From NCBI GenBank assembly GCA_030278955.1, contig JAOANR010000001.1, positions 43,178,890 to 43,242,889 of the forward strand: 64,000 bases of DNA, read 5' to 3'. Origin of the DNA: Hygrophila difformis (lineage: Eukaryota > Streptophyta > Magnoliopsida > Lamiales > Acanthaceae). A model generated the notes under the pieces. It had not been told where the DNA came from and ran no database searches. It was given only the letters and a program-made list of their open reading frames with translations. This document shows, one piece after another, positions 32,943-43,700 of the stretch (positions are counted from its first letter, which is position 1; each line of letters starts with the position of its first letter). Both the position numbers and the translations under genes were made by a program.

Positions 32943-33887
32943 CTATAATAGATACAGAAGCTGCAACCTATAAATGAATTGAATGATCAGTTTATTAATC
33001 AACCCAGTTGCTGTGCTTGCTGTCTCAGAACCCAACTGCAAAGCTTATCCTGGAATTCCAAAACATCTCCAACAATAATTAAGAGCAAACATCTCCAGAA
33101 TAAATAGAATTGAAAACAATCAAGCAATGCTAATTTTCCAATTTATTCTTTAAGAAGTAATATTAATGAGGTTTCCACAAAACAACCTCTGCCTATTTCC
33201 AACAATCTAAAGCGAGCTAATATGATTCTCATCTCACGGTTGAGAAACAATCGCGAACCTTTAACAAAAATAAATATGCATCCCAATCATGCTTGAGAAA
33301 CCTATACGACACTTTCTTCAGAAACCTGCTCGAATAGAATTTAGACAGGTTCATCATATCATCAAAAATCAAAATGGCAGATCTGCAAGAAAATTTGCCC
33401 ACTTATTGTGGAACTGTGCAAGAAATTGGAGGCTTCAAAGCATAAATCACAGGCCACCTTTCAAAATATATATAGATTGAGATAGAATAAACATCCTAAT
33501 CCTAATTTTCAACAATGAATGTACACACTACAACCTCAAAATCAATAAATTGCTCAATGGGACATTTTATCGAACAGTTAGTAGGCAAAATTTAAATTTT
33601 GAAAACACTGAATTATGCCAAATTGAACATTCAAATATGCACAAAATAAAATTTGTGCAGACTAATTTAGAGTAACATGGGAAAAGATGATTAATAATGC
33701 TACTCACGCATTAGGCTTGGTGGTGTTGGTCTCAGTTCCATTCGCCATTGCACCTTTCTCGGCTAATTTTATAGATACAACAGAAATACAAAGGAAAAGA
33801 AGTCATAAATATGACTGAATTGAGTGCTGAAGAAAACATTGTAATGAAGACAAAAATTCACCACAGAGATTATAAATGAGCACTCAC

Positions 33888-34084
33888 TCGACAAATGTGG
33901 TAAACTCGCCTATGGGTACCCTTCCATCCTCTAAAATTTCAGGAACAATCAATCCAGCAACCAAAATATGTATTTAAAGATCAATTGAAGAAACTGAAAA
34001 GAATATACCATTTGATGGCTGGAGTGAGAATGCAGATGTTTCCAACTCTGTTCTCGATGGATCTCTATTTGGCTTTTTCTCTTC
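33888..34084 (-). pseudogene. Two phase-compatible exons of an unidentified gene
   Basis: Exon 1 (34,084-34,009) starts after 'ttactgtacag' and ends AATG|gtatat. It reads EEKKPNRDPSRTELETSAFS and then LQPSN. Exon 2 (33,930-33,888) starts after 'gaaattttag' and ends GTCGA|gtgagt. It reads EDGRVPIGEFTTFVE once the split codon G/AG is closed. The matching phases and good GT/AG ends argue that this is real gene sequence. A further piece containing MANGTETNTTKPNA (near 33,700-33,755) may follow, in this or another frame. The protein was not recognised, and no full gene can be assembled in the window. Confidence 0.4.
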
Positions 34085-34408
34085 CTGTACAGTAAATCGT
34101 CGTTCAATAAGAAATTTGAAGTTAAGGTTAGAGTTAATTTTGGGTGGAGTAATTTGAAATAGGTGTCTGAAATAAATTTATGAGCAATCCCCTTTCCAAT
34201 CCCAAAACCCAATTCGAAGTAAAATTTGAAATTTGAAACTTATTTGGCTTTTTATGAATTCAAGCTTGATCTGACATTTACACTGTTCCTAGGAGGGTTT
34301 TTAAAAAATTACTGTTGCTAAGAGTATACACTGTTCAAAAGGCTTTTCTCTATGTAGTTGTTGTTCCCTAATCGAACAGCTTTTATATATTTATATAGAT
34401 ATAGAAGA

Positions 34409-34604
34409 GCCCGCCTATCTTTAATGATTTGGTTGGAAGATTATTTGTATTCTATGACATGCATCAGTTAATGCCACGCATTGATGAATGATATACTGAC
34501 CAAAACCGATATTCCACACAATTGAACTAGAAACCATACAAACATAATGAGAAAGTTTTATTCTCGAAGTCTGAGGAAAGTTTGATCATTAAAGATAGAC
34601 GGGC
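34409..34604. mobile_element. Small inverted-repeat element (MITE-like, 196 bp)
   Basis: The ends gcccgcctatctttaatga (34,409-34,427) and tcattaaagatagacgggc (34,586-34,604) are 19-bp inverted repeats with one mismatch. No clear target duplication is visible, so the superfamily is undetermined. Confidence 0.5.
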
Positions 34605-34675
34605 AGGTAGAAACGAATGTTGTTAAGACATGCTAAGAAACAACAAATGATCTAGAAATCTCATACAACCACTTT

Positions 34676-34934
34676 GCATATGTCTTTTTACTCAACAGCT
34701 TTTAGGACCTTTCCATCATATATTCCCTTCTCAATCTGCACCTTAGCAACGAAATTATCAGCATCAATTGCTAACAACCTAGCAAGCTGACCACGATATG
34801 CCCCATTTACTATCTTCACAAGGCCCCCTATCTGTGGAAGCACTGTCTCCAGTTCTGATCAACTCTCAGCACATGCTTATTCTCTAGCATCTCAATCTCC
34901 CCGCAATACTTATCAATTACTCTATGTACTACGC
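34676..34934 (-). pseudogene. KIN17: KIN17 C-terminal (KOW) segment, minus strand
   Basis: The minus-strand translation shows VIDKYCGEIEMLENKHVLRV, then LETVLPQIGGLVKIVNGAYR, then ARLLAIDADNFVAKVQIEKG, then IYDGKVLKAVE. This is the KOW-containing C-terminus of KIN17, the part missing from every + strand copy. A small deletion after 'RVDQ' shifts the frame, and TAA replaces the aromatic codon after 'KAVE'. It is therefore dead. It is preceded on the same strand, across 'gaccttcccgctag', by the unidentified gene fragment at 35.0-35.5 kb. That could reflect a chimeric capture or a rearrangement. Confidence 0.85.
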
Positions 34935-35020
34935 CCTAGCGGGAAGGTCGTGTTAGCAGGTCTGAAAAGGGAAATCATGTGTGCCCGGCAGGCATACATT
35001 TAGCTTGGCACTATGACGGT

Positions 35021-35455
35021 ACCGTTTAGCGGGAAGGTCGTGGTCAATGGTCAACGTTCGCGGGTGGTGAATCAATAGAGGGAATTGTAACTATGCCTTC
35101 CGAAATCGGTGAGTTTCCGCGATCTATTTTTGTACATTGTCGGCGTTATCGACGAGAGGGGAGAGTGTGGGTGTGCCCGAGATTCCCCAACCATTGCCAT
35201 ATCCGGCACCGGCGCTCCGATTGAGTTCCAGTGGCGGTTCGGGCTGGCTCGTACCAATGGGCTCAGGCAAAACGTCAAGCCCGATACATTTCTGCTGTGG
35301 CTTATTCACCTCATGACGCTGCTGCGACGCGCCGGCGTCATCCGCGGAGTGTGCTTTCTCCCTGGGATGACTCCGACGAGTAACCACTTGATCCGCCGTG
35401 ACAATGCTCGGCACTTTCGTCGTGCTCGGAGTACCTCACTAGAGACATCCCGCGT
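35021..35455 (-). pseudogene. Unidentified coding-like fragment, copy 1
   Basis: The minus-strand frame at 35,124-35,414 contains ADDAGASQQRHEVNKPQQKC, DVLPEPIGTSQPEPPLELN and GYGNGWGISGTPTLSPLVDN. It ends at a TAG where the copy at 56.2 kb reads CAG. The two copies (35,021-35,455 and 56,139-56,555) share start and end regions, including 'cgtttagcgggaaggt'. The frame differs near the N-terminal side by a one-base change around 'cctgggatgactcc', so at least one copy is shifted. I do not recognise the family. Both are probably fragments of a dispersed gene copy or captured exon. Confidence 0.5.
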
Positions 35456-35499
35456 TCCCCATTTCGTTACGCTCGTCGGTGGGCTGCAATCGCCCCTTG

Positions 35500-35640
35500 G
35501 TCCAGCGGAAACCCAATTGGGATACTTTGGCACACATAACTCCTTAATGGTTTTGTACGATATATTTAGAATTGGCCTTGTCCAATTTAGTCCGCTCATG
35601 CTTTTGGTACAGACTATAGACTATAGAAAACCAAGAACGA
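35500..35640 (-). repeat. Dispersed repeat related to the KIN17 5' flank
   Basis: 'tagaattggccttgtccaatttagtccgctcatg..tggtac' is the reverse complement of the 'gagtggactaaattggacaaggccaattct' segment found in each array unit. The edges are not defined. Confidence 0.5.
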
Positions 35641-35689
35641 TGAATGCATTTATTTCATTTCTTTATATTATATTCCCAGCTGGCTAATC

Positions 35690-36860
35690 ATCCTTTACTC
35701 TACTTGCATTGTTCCTCCTAATTAAGTCCTTAAATTAATAATCGCCCGCTAATTTTTTACGGAGCGGTTAGGGGGCTGAATCATATAAATTCAGCCCCTG
35801 CTGCAAATGATGCTTCCATGGCTATTGTGTGCTAATCGATGATGGACTACATATATACTATATATAGGAGGCAACAATTTAGGGGAATAAAATATCCACT
35901 TACTTTGAATTGTAACTGAAATTAAGGAATGACACCACCATTCCATTTAATATATGATGAATTAACCATTATGATTATGATTGCCTGTACATGGGTAGAC
36001 TACAATTGCGGAAAACTCCAATATTCTACCAACTGTTGATGCTACTCTGATGTGTCCACACCAACGTACAATCATTCGCGATATAAGAAGCAATTATTGT
36101 AAATATGTTCGACTTAAACATTGATCCTATAGAAGGTGATAATAACATGTTCGAAGAAAACGACGGTGAAGATGCATCATAGATTTCGGGTAGAGTGGAT
36201 GGAGATTATATGACATAAAATTCCAGCGGGATGGCGAGACGAATCCACCAGTGTTTGAATTAAAATCAACAAAAGGTTGTGGTGTCAGTCGGCTTCCTTC
36301 GCAAGTGAATTTGCACCATTGATTAATGCTTAGTAATGTTATGCTACCATTAACTAAACATTTGTTGTTTTAATTGGTAATATAATTTCCTCCTTCTAAT
36401 AAACATATGGTTGATTAATATACATTTACCCGCAAACACGCCTCGCACAAAACACACCCGACCAGCAAAAACATTGTAATCACTTGTTAAGAATATTATC
36501 AGCACTCAAAATGCGGGTTGCCATCACATGTAAATGATCATTATAGCACCCATAGTCATCAATCGCACAAAAAGAATTTAGTATAATCTCAGACCTGACA
36601 TTTCAACCATGTCATAGGAAATAGGCAAAAATAAATAAATAAACAACATAAAATGATGGAGTACATGCTTTAAGCATCCTTAAGTTATGCGACCCTCCTA
36701 TAATCTAAAAAAAATTACGCCCAACATGTCCCATCACGTATTACGTTAAATATTATCACTTATGCAGTGCATACTCAGCACATGTAAATCCTAATTTCAT
36801 CACATATACTCACGAGCTTCTTCTCAACAACAGTCAATGAAGCCCATGTTTGTAGGTAAC
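35690..36860. other. Intergenic, no clear gene
   Basis: A/T-rich. The only coding hint is a short + strand frame at about 36,105 (MFDLNIDPIEGDNN), slightly like the N-terminus of FAR1-type transposase-derived proteins but far too short to call. Confidence 0.35.
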
Positions 36861-37008
36861 CTGAGTTGTCGTATGAAGGGGATAATTCAGCTCTGAAAAA
36901 CGAACGGGCACGCTTTGATGGTCCAACAATATGTGGCGCCAACCAGACCTTCACTGTTTTCCGTTCAGGTGGATCAACGAAATCATCATTGCTGTTGTGA
37001 TCATCAGA
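36861..37008 (-). pseudogene. Exon-like gene fragment B, unidentified
   Basis: On the minus strand it lies between acceptor-like 'gacactcag' and donor-like 'CTCAG|gttacc'. The 148 nt read SDDHNSNDDFVDPPERKTVK, then VWLAPHIVGPSKRARSFFRA, then ELSPSYDNS. The composition is protein-like, but no family was recognised. It may be a leftover exon next to the Helitron. Confidence 0.3.
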
Positions 37009-37767
37009 CTGAGTGTCTAAGACAATAGTTGGAACGTCGATCGTGAATATACAATCAGTTCATTAGCTTGCATATAAATGGAAAAAAATCATAACGCAAC
37101 CTGAAATTGTAAAAATAAAATTTCAGATCATCTATCATATACTTATTAAACAATCAACACTTAAACTAAATGTTGTCAGCACCTATGTAATATGCAAAAA
37201 TTATGTGTACACACAGAATCGCCACAACACAATAATTTTTTTTTAAAAAAAGAACAATCCCATTCAATTTTATTTCATCACATGCATAGTTTTTCACAAT
37301 CACACAGTTAAAATGATTTCATCACCGATATAACATTGTCATATCACATGCACACATATATACCTCATCAACAGTTTTGTGGAAAAAAATCTATAATATA
37401 CTAAAGTGGAGTATTCTCCATAAGTTTTCCCCCCAAAACTCATCTCTCCTCCATATTAATTACTCTTTAATTATCTTTTATATTCTATCTATTTGCTACA
37501 TAAATATAAAAAATTAATATAAAAATAGAACTAAATAAAGGGTTCATTACTACACACTCATAAAAACATTGACCTGAAAAGTGTAAAAAAAATTCAATAT
37601 TGGTTGTTTATTCAAAATATTTTAAATAAAAAGTACATGTCATCTCATATTTTATTTTTTTCTCTCTTTTTTATATAAAAAAGAATAAAAAATTTTAAAA
37701 AAATAAAATAAATAGATAGTACCTTTTTTAAGATAGCAATTTCACTCAAAATATTTTAATTAATATT

Positions 37768-38472
37768 TGTAGGTCCCTTAGTGATTCAAGATTCTGTTAC
37801 GGTCGTTATTACGATGTTCTAACTACGATATACGAAAGCGATAAAGAACACAGTAATTTGATAACCCAGTTCGGTCCTTCCGACCTACGTCTGGGGGATA
37901 CCAATCCAGGCGACCTTCACTAGACAGAAAAACCAAAACACAAACACGCTACACTAGCCTAACACCAAAATCCAAACTCTACCACTAGATGATGCGATCT
38001 AGCTGATCAGACGTCGTTGAGACTCCCCCTCAACACACCTGTAGGGAACACACCCTAGAATGGAATCTTCAAAGGCACCAGCGCTGTCTGTCGTTCTCCT
38101 TGGTTTTCTTCTTTGATCGCGTGAATTCCTCCAGATCTTTCTTGAATATAGAAGATCACAATATCTCCAGATATTCCAATGTAATCTCAATCTAATCTTG
38201 TTCTTCTAAAAATGTCTCACACTATGAAATCTTGAAGAACATTTACAAGACTCTCTCAAAACTTTTTCTCTCTGTAATCTCTCAGAATGAATACAAGTAA
38301 AAATCGCTCAATCAAAATCTTATTCTAGATTACAGACTCTGCACTTATATAAAGAATTCAAAAGTCATAACTACCAGCAGAATTAACTGTCGTCGTCAAC
38401 CTGATGTGCCAACACCTGAGAAACATCTCAATGAAAAGTACAAGGTTAAGTTGTCATAACACAGTATTAACA
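37768..38472 (-). mobile_element. CopA 3' LTR
   Basis: 705 bp. On the minus strand it starts TGTTAATACTG and ends GGACCTACA. It is identical to the other LTR except T38,358. Minus-strand 'ctttatataagtgc' provides a TATA box. The block 'ctggattggtatcccccaga...ggaccgaactgggtta' is shared with the CopB and CopC LTRs. Confidence 0.95.
38345..38353 (-). promoter_or_regulatory. TATA box in CopA LTR
   Basis: 'tttatataag' on the minus strand lies about 120 bp into the LTR. The same site in the 5' LTR is at 46,297-46,305 and would start the genomic transcript. It is inferred from sequence only. Confidence 0.5.
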
Positions 38473-38493
38473 ATCTCCCCCACATTTCATGGA
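38473..38493 (-). other. CopA polypurine tract
   Basis: Minus-strand 'atgaaatgtgggggagat' immediately precedes the 3' LTR. It is the plus-strand priming site and closely resembles those of CopB and CopD. Confidence 0.88.
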
Positions 38494-38870
38494 GATGTTG
38501 ATCCATCAAACAAGGTGTCTATCAAAAATGCAAACAATAATCAATTCAGATTATGATAGATAAGCACATCAACCAATATAACAAAATATCAACAAAGTAA
38601 AGTTCCAAACAAAACGACAGTAATAGAGAGTCAATAGTCCATCATCAAAAGTCCATCACAGTTCATCCAAAAACAAACAAACACAATCATCAAAACAGTG
38701 TCATCAGCACAAAGTTTAAACATCCATCAGCAGACAATCACCAAAAACATCAAAAAGTTTAGTCAGAGTCAGAAAAGTGTTACCCAAATGTACCAACAAC
38801 CATACCACATCGAGATGACCCTCCACCAAAATAGACACCACCACCACACCTGTTTCTCCCCCTTGATGGA

Positions 38871-40457
38871 TCAAACTACTCCATCTGAAGAATCCTCTTC
38901 CTCATCAGCAAATGGATTCTGCTCTTCAGAACGAGCTCCACTTGAAGAGGCCTTGCGGGTTGGGGACAAAGAACCTGGAAGCATACTTATAATCTGTGCA
39001 ATCTTGCGCTTGGTGGCAATGGCTTCCTGACTGATCTTAGTCTGCTTGTCACTAAGGGCAAGCAACTCAGATTTGATCTGCAAAATGAGATCGGTTCCAG
39101 ACGGTGGTGGTCCTTCCTTGAAGTCATTATGCTTGTCACAAAGCTCTTGGGAAGGGGAATGTGCATTTATCTTGATCAGGTCATCCTTCTTGGTCTTAAT
39201 GCCATTATGATGCAGCAACAAAGTGATAAGGCCAGGGTATGGTAGACTAGCAGTCTTTGTGATTAGATCACGAGTAAAACCTAGCATACGCTTCAAAACC
39301 AGAAGACCAAAATTCATAAGTTCTATTCCAGAATCAATACAAAACAAAAGTTTACCCATTTCCAGTGAAGGCTGTGAGGCGTTCGATGTTGGCAGGATGT
39401 TTGCACGACACAAATAGAACAAGCAGTGAAATTTCATGGTCATATCAGAAACACTGCACTTCTTCCGGCCAAAGTCGAAAGCCCTCTCATTTGAAATGGT
39501 GTAGGCTATGTCGGTAGGCGAATGAGGCAAATACTCCAATGGATCACCGAGATCGTCGTTTGGTGCAAGTTCTAACAACGCATTGATAACACCAGGAGTT
39601 AAATCAATAAACTTGCCTCTAATGTATATCTTACCGAACCACGGAGACTTTTTGTTGAGAACTTCAGGATGTAAATTGGCGTAGAACTCTCTGACCAGTG
39701 TTGGAGAGTAAGCTTTAAACACCCTTGACCATTTCAGTAAATGTCTTTCTTCAAGAAACTCGACGAACCCTAGGTCCGTGTATGAAGAGTGGACAAAAGT
39801 CTCCTCTGGGATGAACTTTCTGTTAACCAGGTCTTTGGTTCCGAATAGCATCATTTCCTTGGTGAAATACGTCATGTTGAATGCTCGTTGTGACTGTAAA
39901 TCTCGCTTTGTTTTCTCTGGAGTCCTCTGGGTCCTTGGTCGTTTCGCAGGTGTACCAACATCACTGGTAGAGGTGCTCCGCTTCTTTCTTTGAGAAGACC
40001 GAGTAGTAGGTCGTCGGACCTCTGTTCCAACATCAGCTTGTTCTGGAACCTCTGGTTCATCATGGGGCAGAATATGGTCTTCTTCTTCCTGGACATGTTC
40101 GGCTTCAACATCGACAGGATTTGGAGTATTTTCAGTGGGGTTTTCAGTGGATTTCTCAGTAGGGTTTGGAGTAGGATCTTGAGGAGGATTTTGCACTGGA
40201 CTAGGAGGAGGGGTAGGATACATAGTGATGATAGGTTCAGCGTTCTCTGCAAATTCTGCAAGTTGGCCTTCGGTAGCTTCTGTGGAGGTTTGAGTGGGGT
40301 TTTCAGGCATGGCATTTTGATCCTCAACGAAATTTTCTGAGGGATTTTGGGTTTCAGAAGTAATTGGTGGTTCCGAACTAGTTGGGACTTGATCGGAAAC
40401 TTTTTCAGGGTTATTTGTGGAGGAAGAAGACGCCATTGCTATGTATTCTTTGAACAC
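38871..40457 (-). CDS. CopA extra ORF in the env position (plant transposon-protein type)
   Basis: This is an intact 528-codon frame downstream of pol, sense with the element. The first ATG gives MFKEYIA. The second, seven codons on (40,436, 'gcaATGGCG'), has the better plant start context and gives a 521-residue protein. Residues ~1-150 are acidic, P/S/T/E-rich and probably disordered. Residues ~156-177 contain basic clusters (RKKRS, KRPRTQR) that could be a nuclear localisation signal. Residues ~195-455 are the conserved domain with FVEFLEERHLLKW, VREFYANLHPE, WFGKIYIRGKF, ISNERAFDFG and LPYPGLITLLL. The C-terminus is a helical stretch and an acidic tail (ADEEEDSSDG). No signal peptide or membrane segment is visible, so it does not look like an envelope protein. 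It resembles PF20167 from memory. Its role in the element is unknown. Confidence 0.85.
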   Translation of the reverse strand: MFKEYIAMASSSSTNNPEKVSDQVPTSSEPPITSETQNPSENFVEDQNAMPENPTQTSTEATEGQLAEFAENAEPIITMYPTPPPSPVQNPPQDPTPNPTEKSTENPTENTPNPVDVEAEHVQEEEDHILPHDEPEVPEQADVGTEVRRPTTRSSQRKKRSTSTSDVGTPAKRPRTQRTPEKTKRDLQSQRAFNMTYFTKEMMLFGTKDLVNRKFIPEETFVHSSYTDLGFVEFLEERHLLKWSRVFKAYSPTLVREFYANLHPEVLNKKSPWFGKIYIRGKFIDLTPGVINALLELAPNDDLGDPLEYLPHSPTDIAYTISNERAFDFGRKKCSVSDMTMKFHCLFYLCRANILPTSNASQPSLEMGKLLFCIDSGIELMNFGLLVLKRMLGFTRDLITKTASLPYPGLITLLLHHNGIKTKKDDLIKINAHSPSQELCDKHNDFKEGPPPSGTDLILQIKSELLALSDKQTKISQEAIATKRKIAQIISMLPGSLSPTRKASSSGARSEEQNPFADEEEDSSDGVV

Positions 40458-40558
40458 TCAAACTGAAAAACTGAAATGTAGTGAAACGGAAAACACAAGC
40501 TATCGATTTAAAGAGAGAAAATGAAGATGAAGAGGCGAGAGAGACGACGGTTTTCCCT

Positions 40559-40652
40559 GTGACGTGCGACGTGACTGGAGGCGTCAGTTTGCAGTCATCA
40601 TGACTATAGGACGACAGTTTCTCCAAAACTCTATCCAAAATGAATTGGGCCT
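40559..40652 (-). promoter_or_regulatory. Possible acceptor site and ACGT-box cluster before CopA extra ORF
   Basis: On the minus strand 'agttttgtag|gcccaa' (AG at 40,652-40,651) is acceptor-like. Next come 'tcacgtcgcacgtcac' and 'tgacgcc', ACGT-core elements. A pyrimidine-rich leader (cgtcgtctctctcgcctc, ttcattttctctcttt) with 'tttaaat' runs up to the ATG. CopB has the same order of signals although its sequence is diverged. Function is not shown. Confidence 0.38.
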
Positions 40653-40713
40653 ACAAAACTTATGGACTAGATCAAGTGTAAAATGCAAAAATAAACATAG
40701 ACATTGATCAAAT

Positions 40714-43700
40714 TTAACTAGAATAGCAAAGGCCCATAGTAGATCGAAGTGTTTCAAACCTTTCACCGTCGAGTGCTTTAGTAAGGATGTCAGCCCGTTG
40801 TTCCAACGTCCCAATATGCTCAATATTGCACACACCCTCTTCAACCAAATCTCTTATAAAATGATACCTTATATCAATATGTTTGCTGCGACTATGTAGA
40901 ATAGGATTCTTTGAAATGTTAATTGCACTTGTATTGTCACAATACACCTTGAAATCATCCTTCTTGATCCCATAATCACATAAGACTTGTTTCATCCACA
41001 TCAATTGTGAGCAGCAGCATGTTGCAGCAATATACTCTGCTTCCGCTGTAGATAGTGCAACTATGTTCTGCTTTCTAGAAAACCAACATACTAAATTATT
41101 TCCTAGATAGAAACATCCTCCCGTTGTTGACCTTCTGTCATCACAACATCCTGCCCAATCCGAGTCAGTGAACCCTATCAAATCCAAACTTGATCTTTTA
41201 GAGAACCAAATCCCTAATCCAATAGTTCCTTTCACATATCTCATGATGCGTTTAACAGCTTTCAAATGTACTTCCTTAGGATTTGCTTGAAATCTAGCAC
41301 AAACTCCAGTGCTAAAGGATATGTCTGGTCTAGTAGCTGTTAAGTAGAGTAAACTTCCAATCATACTTCTATATAGCTTCTGGTCTACACTTGCTCCTTG
41401 ATCATCTTTAGATAACTTCTGTTGTTGACCCTGTGGAGTTCTAGCAATCTTGCTATCTTCCAACTTGAATCTCTTAAGCATATTCCGAGCATACTTTTCT
41501 TGACTAAGAAACATTCCATCTTTCATTTGTTTCACTTGAAGTCCTAAAAAGTAAGTCAACTCTCCCATCATGCTCATCTCGAACTCTCATTGCATAGCTT
41601 GAACAAAGTTGTTTCTGAGATGTTCAGACGTCGATCCAAAAATTATATCATCAACATATACCTGTGCAATTATGAAGTGGTTGTCTTCATGCTTCACAAA
41701 CATCGTCTTATCAGCTTCTCCTCTCTTATATCCATTATGAATGAGAAATGAAGACAATCGATCATACCAAGCTCTAGGAGCTTGCTTTAGTCCATAAAGT
41801 GCACCTTTTACTCGATATACATGATTCGGTCTAGTAGGATCTTCAAAACCAGTAGGTTGTGCCACAAATATCTCCTCTTTGATCTTCCCATTTAAGAAAG
41901 CTGTCTTGATGTCCAGTTGATACAACTTGAAATCCATAGAGCATGCAAATGCTAACAAAATTCGAACAGCTTCCATCCTTGCAACAGGTGCAAACGTTTC
42001 ACCATAATCCAGACCTTCTATCTGTGTAAAACCTTGAGCAACTAGGCGAGCTTTATTCCTTATAATGTTGCCTTGCTCATCAGTTTTATTCCTAAAGACC
42101 CATTTCGTGCCAATGACATTGATGTTCTTTGGTTGTTCAACCAACTCCCAAACATCGTTTCTTTCAAACTGGATCAACTCATCCTGCATGGCTGCTATCC
42201 AATATTCATCTTGTAGGGTTTCGGATACATTCTTAGGTTCCACTCTAGATATGAAGCAATTTAGTCCAGCTAATTCTCTGTAATTGACCTTCTTGCTTCG
42301 AGTTAGGCGTTGAGCACTTGGATCACCTATAATGTCTTGCTGTGAGTGATGCTTTAGAGTCCTTGGACCTCTTCTCTTATCAGAAACATCAGCTTTAGCA
42401 CTTGAATCATCATCCTCTGGATTATCTTCATGATCATCTTCTCCATCATCATTAATGACTATTCCTTCTGACTGTTGTTGACTGGATGTACCAACATCAG
42501 GAATATCTAATGGAGTATCAACGCTTGGGGCTGTATCATCATCATAATCTCTAGGTAAACAATATTTATCCTCAAAAAGGACATTTACTGTTTCAATAAC
42601 CTTTCGAGATTGGATCAGATAAACTCGATAAGCTCTTGAGTTATTGGAGTAACCCAAAAACCATCCTTCTTCAGCTCTAGCATCAAACTTCTTAATTTGC
42701 TCTCTATCCCTGTAGACAAAACATTTACATCCAAAAATATGAAAGTATTTAACAGTAGGAGTTTTACCATTCCAGATTTGATATGGAGTGTTGTTAGTAT
42801 GAGGTCTCAACAACACACGATTGATGATGTGGCAAGCTGTATGAATTGCTTCGGCCCAAAATGATTTTCCAAGTGCAGTAGCATGTAGCATTGAACGTGC
42901 CATCTCTTGAAGTGTCCTATTCTTCCTTTCAGCAATTCCATTCTGTTGAGGTGTCTTTGGGGCAGAGTACTCATGAAATATTCCATGGTTGTTGCAGAAA
43001 TGTTCAAACTCCTGATTCTCAAACTCTCTACCATGATCAGAACGGATTCTTTGAATTTTAGTTTGCTTTTCATTCATCAACTTCAGGCTTAGCTTTTCAA
43101 AGTGTTGGAAGGCTTCATCTTTGCTCCTGAGAAAACATACCCAAGTGAATCTCGAAAAATCATCAACACAAACTAAAACATACCTTTTGCCATTTAGGCT
43201 TTCAGTTTCTGTTGGACCCATAAGATCCATATGAATTAGTTCTAAGCAATGATCTGTAGAGACTCCATCTGTCTTCTTATGTTGAGCTCGGGTTTGCTTT
43301 CCTTTTGAACAGTCCACACATGTAAGATCTTTGTTGTTGTGTAGTTTAGGCAGACCTCTGACAGCGGCTGAACAACTTAGCTTGTACAATGATTGATAGT
43401 TGAGATGTCCAAGCTTCTTGTGCCATAAATTTGTGAGGTCATCTATGCTTACAAGTGCCTGATCTAGATTAGCCTCCAAAGTATAGCAATTGTTCTTAGA
43501 ACGTTTACCAGTCATAATATTGTTTCTCCTGTGATCAAATACTTGACAAAGAAATTTATTAAAAATAACAAGAGAATCTTCATCACACAATTGACTAATT
43601 GAAATGAGATTAGTAGTAAGCCCTTCAACATGATAAACTCTAGAAAGTTTAGAAAGTTCACCATCCTTTACATTACCGTAACCAGTGATCTTGCTTCTAG

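Noticed and set aside
34395..34410. Helitron 5' end on the minus strand (tctatatctatataaat)
   Set aside because: It resembles a TC start, but no hairpin-CTAG end was found at a suitable distance.
35109..35687. 192-codon + strand frame
   Set aside because: It is antisense to the duplicated minus-strand fragment, whose wording is preserved in the second copy, and it runs on into an unrelated repeat.
38871..40457. Retroviral-type envelope gene
   Set aside because: The position is env-like, but the protein has no signal peptide or membrane segments, and its motifs match the plant transposon-protein type.
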